A DNA stretch of 64,000 nt from Mytilus californianus (Eukaryota > Mollusca > Bivalvia > Mytilida > Mytilidae), in assembly GCF_021869535.1 (NCBI RefSeq), contig NW_026262668.1:75723558-75787557 (forward strand), written 5' to 3'. The notes under the pieces are model-generated. The model did no database searches and had not been told where the DNA came from. It was given only the letters and a program-made list of their open reading frames with translations. Positions within the stretch are counted from its first letter, which is position 1, and each line of letters starts with the position of its first letter. Below, in pieces: positions 57,246 through 64,000 of this stretch. The translations under genes and the position numbers were made by a program.

Positions 57246-57509
57246 CCAAATAATAAGCCTGGTATCTATGATGGGTTTTTCTAACGTAACTTGACTAATG
57301 CATTCTAACATGACGACAGGGAGCCGTATCCCAGAATGCACGAAAGTAATACTTGCTTGAATTTAACAATGTATATTATATGATAGTATAAGTATTTCAA
57401 TTTTGGACAAAGTGTATTAGCCAGCATCTCTCCTTATTTTATAATTTTTTTTATAAAATGTTCGATGGTTTTATTGATTACTTTTAAGGGAATAAATAAT
57501 TGGTTGAAA
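57246..57509. other. no recognisable feature
   Basis: AT-rich spacer before PLE-5. A 66-codon minus frame spans it and continues into the hammerhead region; it looks like chance. Confidence 0.4.
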
Positions 57510-58690
57510 TCCAAAAGGAACATAGAACAGGCCTATGATAATTCAGGATTTCCTTCTTCTTACGTGTCATGGGCGTATATGTTGAGTTTCCAAGTGAATT
57601 TGCAATACCCATTTCTTTTGTCAAGCAGTTTATCTAATGTGATTTACACATAACAACGATGTTGTTTCGGACTTTATTTGCGGTACGACAACATATTTGT
57701 CATGGAGGTAGGATAAGTACTTAGCAACGTTTGTGTCTTCAAAGGGCGATGTAGCATGTGTAATCATAGACCCATTCTGAATTCCAAGTCCTCTTTTTTG
57801 CGTTTAACCCATTGTCTAGCATAATCCTCGACGGAATACACCAGTATTTTGAAGTTGTGTTTCCAATTGATGGATTTCGGATCACGATATTTCGGACCAT
57901 TTGATAACACATTTCGCAGAAAAGTGTTGTGACAATGGTCAGGTCGCTAGTAATAACGTGGCTTGGTGGATTCTACATGAATGGAGAGCTAGCAAAGGTG
58001 CAATCAGGAGTTTTAGACTTGAATATTGAGATCATGCAACACGTGTTTGTAACTGAAAATTTTAGTTGCAATTGGTTTGGTATAGGTATAAGAGATGATT
58101 GGTACAGACTGATTTTTAAAGTAGTATTTTTAAATGAACTGATTTATGATGACGGATATTGCTAAAGTTGAAGGCATCATGGAGAGCAGGTGATGTATAA
58201 TGGCGACGACCATGACTGCGCTTACGTCGATGAGCAGAGTTGAAAATATTTATCACGTTCACCGAGCTACAGGAAGGACTAAATAGAAAAGCTTTACCAT
58301 CAATTTTGTCATTGCAACCTTATGGTGTCGCAGATTCTAATTCCCGAATCCAGTAGTCTTTCTTTTGTCTATGTAAACATGTTGCAAGATGAGGATTGTT
58401 TACCCTGTGGTATATTTTTTCGATGATGAGAATTAAGCATTTCTTTCGTTACACCGACATTTTGTTCAAGGAGCACACTCCTAATAACGAAGTCCGTATA
58501 GTGTGAAAATGCAGGAGGGATGCGTTTTAATTGAGATATGTAAACGCCATACTACGGGTCAGATGGTATACTGCTAAAAAATGCGAAGTTGACATTTGAA
58601 AAGTTCATAGCATCTCGTTTATTATAGATTTTAGTTTCAAGTCGTCCATCTATGTCAAAAGTGTAGAAAAACGCAAGTATTTCCCATTCA
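57510..58690 (-). pseudogene. PLE-5: permuted Penelope-like copy, minus strand, rearranged
   Basis: Reading down from about 58690: an RT C-terminal piece (FDIDGRLETKIYNKRDAMNF, ...GVYISQLKR), joined directly to YWIRELESATP and GCNDKIDG (about 58345-58300), then SPSCSSVNVINIFNSAHRRK and RSHGRRHYTSP (about 58275-58190). The linker with PIATKIFSYKHVLHDLNI (about 58070-58015) comes next, then KYRDPKSINWKHNFKI (about 57895-57845), EDYARQWVKRKKEDL (about 57825-57785) and the start of the RT (to about 57520). The YWIREL-type nuclease end therefore precedes the RT of the same copy, i.e. the permuted order. RT end followed by the next copy's start suggests a collapsed tandem. Many stops. Confidence 0.68.
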
Positions 58691-59780
58691 AAAAAAAAGA
58701 CAAGTTAAAAGAGTTGATCCTGCTTTGTTTCATGAAAAAGAATAGCCAACGTATATACAAGTATCGTGTCTTAGGGAGGGATAACTCGTACTTTGTAAAA
58801 AAATCACTCTGATTAAAAAAAAAAATTCTCTGAAACTGACATTATTACACAGCTACTTTTGCTAAGGTACTTTTTCTGTACCAAAAATCTGTAGTACTGG
58901 AAATCTAATTTTAGTATTAAGTACTATTTTGTTACTTTAAAATTATTGTAATATTTAGGTACCTATCTTTTACAGTACTTGATTTGTACTTGAAATTAAG
59001 GTACTACAGATTTTGGTTATACCGTTTTAGCATTTTGAAAGTTTGTCTATTTCAGATCGATCTCTTAAAATTCGCAAACATGGAATATTGAGATCACTGT
59101 TGGTATAATTTCTGTACCGAAAATTTGTAGTATTAAAATTTGTAGTACAAATCAAGTACTGTGAAATAAAGGTACCTAAATATTACAATAATTTTAAAGT
59201 AAAGAAATAGTACTAAATATTAAAAGTAAATTTCCAGTACTACAGATTTTCAGTACAGAAATAGTACCTATGCAAAAGTAGCTGTGTAAGATGCTTGGTA
59301 ACAGATAAGTCTACATCATATCTTGATCTATATCTAGAAATTGACAATAAGGGTTGGCTGAAAACAAAACTTGGGGGTAGAGGAACCTATTAAACAAAGA
59401 GTTCCAAGTGGTGAAGTTGAAATCATCCTTTTGTACATTTTACGGACGCCATCACGAGTGGGTTGACCGTAATGGAATATCAGTTTCACAGATGACGACG
59501 GATATTGTCATAACCACAATCCCGTCCTCTTTTCCGCGAATGTGACCCACCGAATTAGACTTATCACCTGATTTGTAATTACACGAGCAACACTAAGGGT
59601 GTCACATGTGGAGCAGGATCTGCTTACTCTTTCGGCGCACCTGAGATAACCCCCGGTGTTTTAGTGGGGTTCGTGTTATGTTTTGTATACTTTTGTTAGT
59701 CTATCTTTTTTTTTTTGCCATGGCGTTGTCGGTTTATTTTCGACTTGTGAGTTTGAATGTCCCTTTGGTATCTTTCGCCT
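58690..59780 (+). pseudogene. PLE-6: permuted Penelope-like RT fragment and tail, plus strand
   Basis: Starts mid-RT (words from the KNSQRIYKYRVLG and SYFVKKSL block, about 58735-58810) and is interrupted by a MITE (58848-59286). RT remains resume (YLDLYLEIDN, about 59320-59350). The family tail follows (about 59510-59780: ACGAGCAACACTAAGGGTG, GGAGCAGGATCTGC, GTGGGGTTCGTGTTATG, CCATGGCGTTGTCGG, GTCCCTTTGGTATCTTTCG). It stands head to head with PLE-5 at about 58690. A frame comparison across the MITE suggests a large RT deletion as well. Confidence 0.68.
58848..59286. mobile_element. 439-bp foldback MITE with TA target duplication
   Basis: It begins CACAGCTACTTTTGCTAAGG and ends with the complement of CACAGCTACTTTTGCATAGG. 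The inverted similarity continues inward for about 160 bp on each side, with words such as GTACC, AAAATCTGTAGTACTGGAAA and TTTAAAATTATTGTAATATT on both arms. It is flanked by TA on each side (58846-58847, 59287-59288), the target duplication of Tc1/mariner-type elements. Insertion into PLE-6 fixes the ends exactly, since GACATTAT...AGATGCTTG is continuous in sister copies. No transposase. Confidence 0.88.
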
Positions 59781-62179
59781 CTCGTTTACAGTCGAAAAAT
59801 GGTGGTAAGAACGTTTGAAGGTTGTTTAGTCAAACATCTTGACGACCCAGCTATATATGATTCGTTATGAGGATTTTTGTTAAGTTGAGGTATCCAATAT
59901 AAAGACGGGATATTTTCACCGTCCCTTTTTTTGTTAAACCAAATGAGAGAAGGAATGATTTGTTATTTTCTTTAGACTCCTCTTTTATGAATGACTCAAG
60001 GGTATATGCGGGATCCTCAGTTTTGCTGTGAATTCCAAGTTCTTAAGTTATACATTTCAAATAATGATTTTTGTATACAAACAACATTCGTTAAGGCTTT
60101 GTCTGATAAAACAACACAAATTTTGTCGAGTAGAGAATAAAGGATCCCCAACATCGGGCTCCTTGAATGGGTTATAAACCCGTGTGCTCTTTGCACATCG
60201 TATATCTTTATGCGCTTCTCTATGCATGACCGAACAACTTTCATCCATTCAGATGAAATGTCACGTTTGGTTCATCTGGCTCACGCTTTACCTATTTTCT
60301 AGCATAATAAAACGTTTGAGACATCCAATGTATTGCAGTATTAGAGTTTTCGTGGTCTGAAATTTAAAAACAATTTAAAAGGTTATAACATTTAAAAACA
60401 TCCTTTGAAGTTGTATGAATTGAACTAATATACCTTCCCTACCGAATCGTTTTTACGTTAACTGAATACTGTTGTGTCTGCTTGGTCGCCAAGACCAAAT
60501 GATAATATTGGTAGTTTCGGTGGAAAAGTCGTGTTCTTGCAAATTTCCCTTGATAACCGACAAGCCAACAGTTGAATTTGAAGGGTTAATGAATTATCTA
60601 TGTTAGCTCGAGGAATCGACATTTACTGCAGTTTGTGTGGAATACTCTCGGAAAATTTGTTAATAACTGGAGAATATGGGTGTACCATATTTGTTTGGGC
60701 TAAAGATGGAACTAAAGTATGTTTGATCTCTTTTTATCGTCCGTTTGCACTTCAAGTTGGAGGATCAATGGAAATAAATACAGTATCTATTATCCCATGA
60801 ACAACATAAAGCATTAATAACTTTAGCATCTGGATTGATTAAGTTTCCATGATACAGGAAACTGTATTATATTTGGTAGGAAATAAACAATAGATGCTTT
60901 TCCTCAAATCTGAACTAATTGTATAAATACAGAACAATCAACCATCTACTCAACACTGCCATTTACATGCCTATATTCTAATTTTAATACATAAAATATG
61001 CCTTGAATATAAGTCCAAATACATTTACAAATAAACCACAACCAAATTTGTTAAGTTAAATGATTCATTTTACAAGGTTTAATTGGTATTTCTTTACCTT
61101 TGAAACATAGAACATATCTAAAAGTTCTAGATAATTTATATGACTGGACTTTTCTTGAAATATCTGTCCTCAAAATTTATTTCGTGATTTACATCAACTA
61201 CACCCTTACCTCCATCATATGAAATTGAGATATCTGGATTTATTCTGACAATAACATATTTTCTTCGAAATTCTCCGTCTTCTGACTCCAAATGTCTTCT
61301 ACCTACTAACATCAATTATTAAATCGCCCCTGATTGTGATGGGTTTTTTATTGCTCGGTCTTTATCAATATTATTAAATCACCCCATCTTTGGTGGGGTT
61401 CGTGTTATTTGGACTTTAGTTCTATGTGTTGTGTTTTGAAGAATGTTGTTTTCTTTTTAAACAAGACTGTTGCCGATTGAAACAACACAAGCACAAATTG
61501 TTACACTGTATAAGCAGTTGTAAAAATGATGTAATACTACAATGTACTGTCATTTCTTTTTTAGAGCCAGAGACTCATCACCTTCCTGTTTCTCTTCAGA
61601 ATTTTGTTCGTCGAAAAACTGATCATTTTCAATGCGAGAGTAATTTTTCTAATCACCGATCAATACTGTCAATATATAAAAGACTTATACGGTCTTAATA
61701 TAATACATTTAACATAGATTATACAGTGTTGATACCTTTTTCTGACATACCTGGTCATTTTGTATGTTTAATAACGTGTTGATCACATCTCTGACACTAG
61801 GTTTAGAAGAACTTACTCATGCTAGTCCTGTCAGATTTATCATTTCTACTCTGATTCAAAACGGGATCCTCGTAATCTGTGTCAATAGCAATGCCATTTG
61901 CCTGATTTTTTCAGGCACTCCATGTTTTTCTGCCGTCTTAAGTGACCAACTGTTACTTTTATCTTGGTTTAATTCGTTTTACTGTCTTTTTAAGCTGTAT
62001 AATCAGATATCCTGTCTGTTTCCAAAGCAAAGACTTCAAATCCGACGTAAACACCTACATCGTAAAAGGAAGATGAGATTTTAGAAAATCACGAATCCGT
62101 CCATCTGTCATTTGGTATTGAAAAGGAAAGTCTAATATCTATTCCTGGAATGACTTAAAGTTTCCTCTTGTCAACTACC
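59781..62179. other. non-coding stretch with unrecognised frames
   Basis: A short match to the permuted-PLE tail (GGTGGGGTTCGTGTTATTTG) lies at about 61390. Frames at 60017-60244 (-), 61426-61698 (+) and 61764-62084 (+) are open but match nothing I know; the last two may be remains of the N-terminal part of the LINE that follows, which I cannot confirm. Confidence 0.4.
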
Positions 62180-63060
62180 TGAATGAGAGCCTTGAAAAGG
62201 AAAATTCTCAGTAACTCAGCGACAAGGGCTAATAGAATGCCTACCAAAGGGAAGAAATAGAAAAACATTTCATGAAAAATTGGCGTCCAATTACTTTACT
62301 TTGTGTGGACTATAAATTAGCATCTGCTTGCATAGCAAACAGATTGAAACCTCTACTGCAAAATATTATAAGTCAGACAAAAAAAAGGTTTCTTAAGAGG
62401 AAGAAACATTGGTGAATGTGTTGGAATTATTGCAAAATTGATAGATGAATTCGAAGAAAATGATATTCCAGGATTATATTACTGGTTGACTTTGAAACTT
62501 CGACACGGTTAAATGGTCTTTTATGAAAAAAAGACATGTAAATATTTTTATCGATTGTTTCTAGAAAATATTAAAGAAAATCCTTCCAAGATCACAATTA
62601 CAATTGTCTAAGATTTGTGTTGAAATTGAAAATTAGGGGAAATCTACTCCACTGCATTTTTAGCAACAATAATACACTAATCTTCAAAACTTTCAGTTCA
62701 AATAATTACATAGATTTATAGGTACAAACTCTTTTTCTTTATAAATGTGGGTAAACAGAAACAGAAATGTGCGCATTTTGCACTGAAACCAAAGAAAGCT
62801 TATTGCACATCTTTTGAAAATGTGTATACAATAGAAATTTTTGGATTACACTTCATAGCTTATTACTAAACTGTGGATTTACCCTGAAACAGATAGATGC
62901 AAAGGATGTTATTCTTAATATTGGGGAAAGTTTTGACCTATATAATACAGATCAACATATAATGTTGATTTTAAAAAATTATGTTTAAAGCTGTAAAAAT
63001 TCAGGAGAAAAACCTGTTGTGAAAGGTAGACTGAATTTTAAAATATTGTATCAGAATAGA
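62180..63060 (+). pseudogene. L1/Tx1-type LINE, ORF2 remains (RT and C-terminal Cys motif)
   Basis: Decayed non-LTR retrotransposon reverse transcriptase. NWRPITLLCVDYKLASACIANRL, given as NWRPITLLC then DYKLASACIANRLKP (about 62283-62345), is the classic fingers block. KGFLRGRNIGECVGIIAKLIDE-like sequence follows (about 62388-62450), then DIPGL and VDFETS (the catalytic-Asp block, about 62465-62505). Most of the palm is missing. Further on, CAFCTETKESLLHIF and KC (about 62770-62825) match the C-terminal Cys/His motif of L1-clade ORF2 proteins, with GEKPVVKGRLNF close to the end. Frameshifts, stops and deletions throughout; no upstream endonuclease found. Confidence 0.72.
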
Positions 63061-63479
63061 ACAACATACGGTTAATTACTTTTCACCTACACAAAAAAAA
63101 TGGTTGCCATTAGAATCTGTCCTAGGTGATTTAAATATTGCATAACTGGTACAAAATTATAGTTATATCATTTTTATGTTTGCTATTTAGAGTTGATTCA
63201 TTAAAAAAAAAGACTTTAAAGGAAATATCTTAAAGACCATACTTGTAACTGTACAATGTAATCAAGCTTGATGTATTCTGCCTTTATGTCAAAAATATAC
63301 AAACTACAGAAAAAAAAATAAAATATCTTTTTACTGGATACTTAAACATTCAAAAAAATCCTTAAAAGAACGATAAACAGCCGGGTCATAAAAGTTATTA
63401 TCGCCATTCTACATTAAAAAAAAGGCTTTCAGAAATATTTTGATGAGGTAATTAAAAAAAAATTTGACTACAAAATCTT
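63061..63479. other. no recognisable feature
   Basis: A-rich sequence after the LINE, possibly including its 3' end; no polyA tail boundary is clear. Confidence 0.4.
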
Positions 63480-63960
63480 TTAATCCAAATTTACTATTTT
63501 GCAGTAATGTCAAAACTTGATTTTCTATGCTTTACGCTAATATTCCCCATGCTCAATTGAAAGATCTTATACACCGTCGGATTTTAAAGAGCTTTTTCTA
63601 CAAAATGGAGTTCGCAGATACAAGGTTCTTGTTTAGGTGATGAAAAATCTTAATTTGTGAAGAATAGCATTGATGGCAATAACAAATACACCTATTGCTG
63701 GGAATTTTTTTTATCAACAATATATTTGTTGCGTTTGGTGGAATTATATTTCGACAAATAGTCGGTATTCCAATTGTGTACTAATTGTGCACAACTACTG
63801 ACCGACTTGTTTCTTTACTCATATGAAGCAAACTCGTGCAAAACTTTCTGAAAAACTAAAAAGACTACAACTTGCAAATGTCTTTAATTTCACTTTCATA
63901 TATATATATGATGTTCTGTCAATATCCTAAATGTCAGTGAGTGCTTACATCTCATTGTGC
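63480..63960 (+). pseudogene. PLE-7: permuted Penelope-like RT fragment
   Basis: Plus-strand RT pieces in shifting frames: FSMLYANIPHAQLKDL (about 63515-63565), NGVRRYKVLV (about 63605-63635), DNIFVAFGGIIFRQIVGIP (about 63715-63772) and LTDLFLYSYEAN (about 63800-63832). The catalytic YIDD is not readable. It may continue past the window edge. Confidence 0.6.
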
Positions 63961-64000
63961 CAGTGAAACTTAGAATAAGGATACTACCGAAATTAGAAGG

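Noticed and set aside
61426..62084. Two + frames as LINE ORF1
   Set aside because: No coiled coil, RRM or zinc-knuckle motif is visible; position upstream of the LINE RT is the only support.

Overview
The window is repeat-rich nuclear DNA of an animal: AT-rich, split genes, long non-coding stretches, many decayed transposons. Several short dispersed repeats look like families I know from marine mussels, and the reverse-transcriptase and hammerhead repeats also fit bivalves, so a mytilid bivalve (Mytilus or a close relative) is my best guess. That assignment rests on memory, not on a search. Only two host genes are convincing: a pair of related class A G-protein-coupled receptors (28.1-29.2 kb and 40.8-41.8 kb, both +), each with its receptor body in one exon behind a 3' splice site.

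Layout. 0-14 kb: a piggyBac transposase relic (-), three decayed Penelope-like element (PLE) copies, short dispersed repeats, three degenerate hammerhead ribozyme motifs and a 49-50 bp minisatellite. 14.75-27.21 kb: a large tyrosine-recombinase-type (Ngaro-like) retroelement recognised by its A1 ... B1-A2-B2 split direct repeats. It carries an intact SGNH-hydrolase frame, a broken reverse transcriptase/RNase H frame and, nested inside, two piggyBac transposase pseudogenes in tandem. 28-42 kb: the two receptors, separated by dispersed repeats, a 297-bp MITE, a PLE tail, a tRNA-like sequence and another PLE copy. 42.2-44.6 kb: a 14-unit satellite with higher-order structure, bounded by inverted hairpin sequences that suggest a Helentron-type non-autonomous element. 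44.6-49.6 kb: repeats only. 49.66-54.82 kb: a PIF/Harbinger transposon with both terminal inverted repeats and a fragmented transposase, split by two nested canonical PLE insertions. 57-64 kb: hammerhead motif, permuted PLE copies (one interrupted by a 439-bp MITE with a TA target duplication) and an L1/Tx1-type LINE relic.

Two kinds of PLE are present: canonical copies with a C-terminal GIY-YIG nuclease (50.9-53.4 kb), and a second, more numerous kind in which the nuclease-like region lies before the reverse transcriptase, as described for the permuted (Chlamys/Naiad) PLE clade. Three PLE loci have the same unusual geometry: two fragments head to head, reading outward. The strongest candidates for a closer look are the hammerhead motifs (free-standing and in PLE tails), the head-to-head PLE pairs, the composite Ngaro-like element whose terminal repeats are about 99% identical around very decayed cargo, and the receptor pair without the usual extracellular disulfide.
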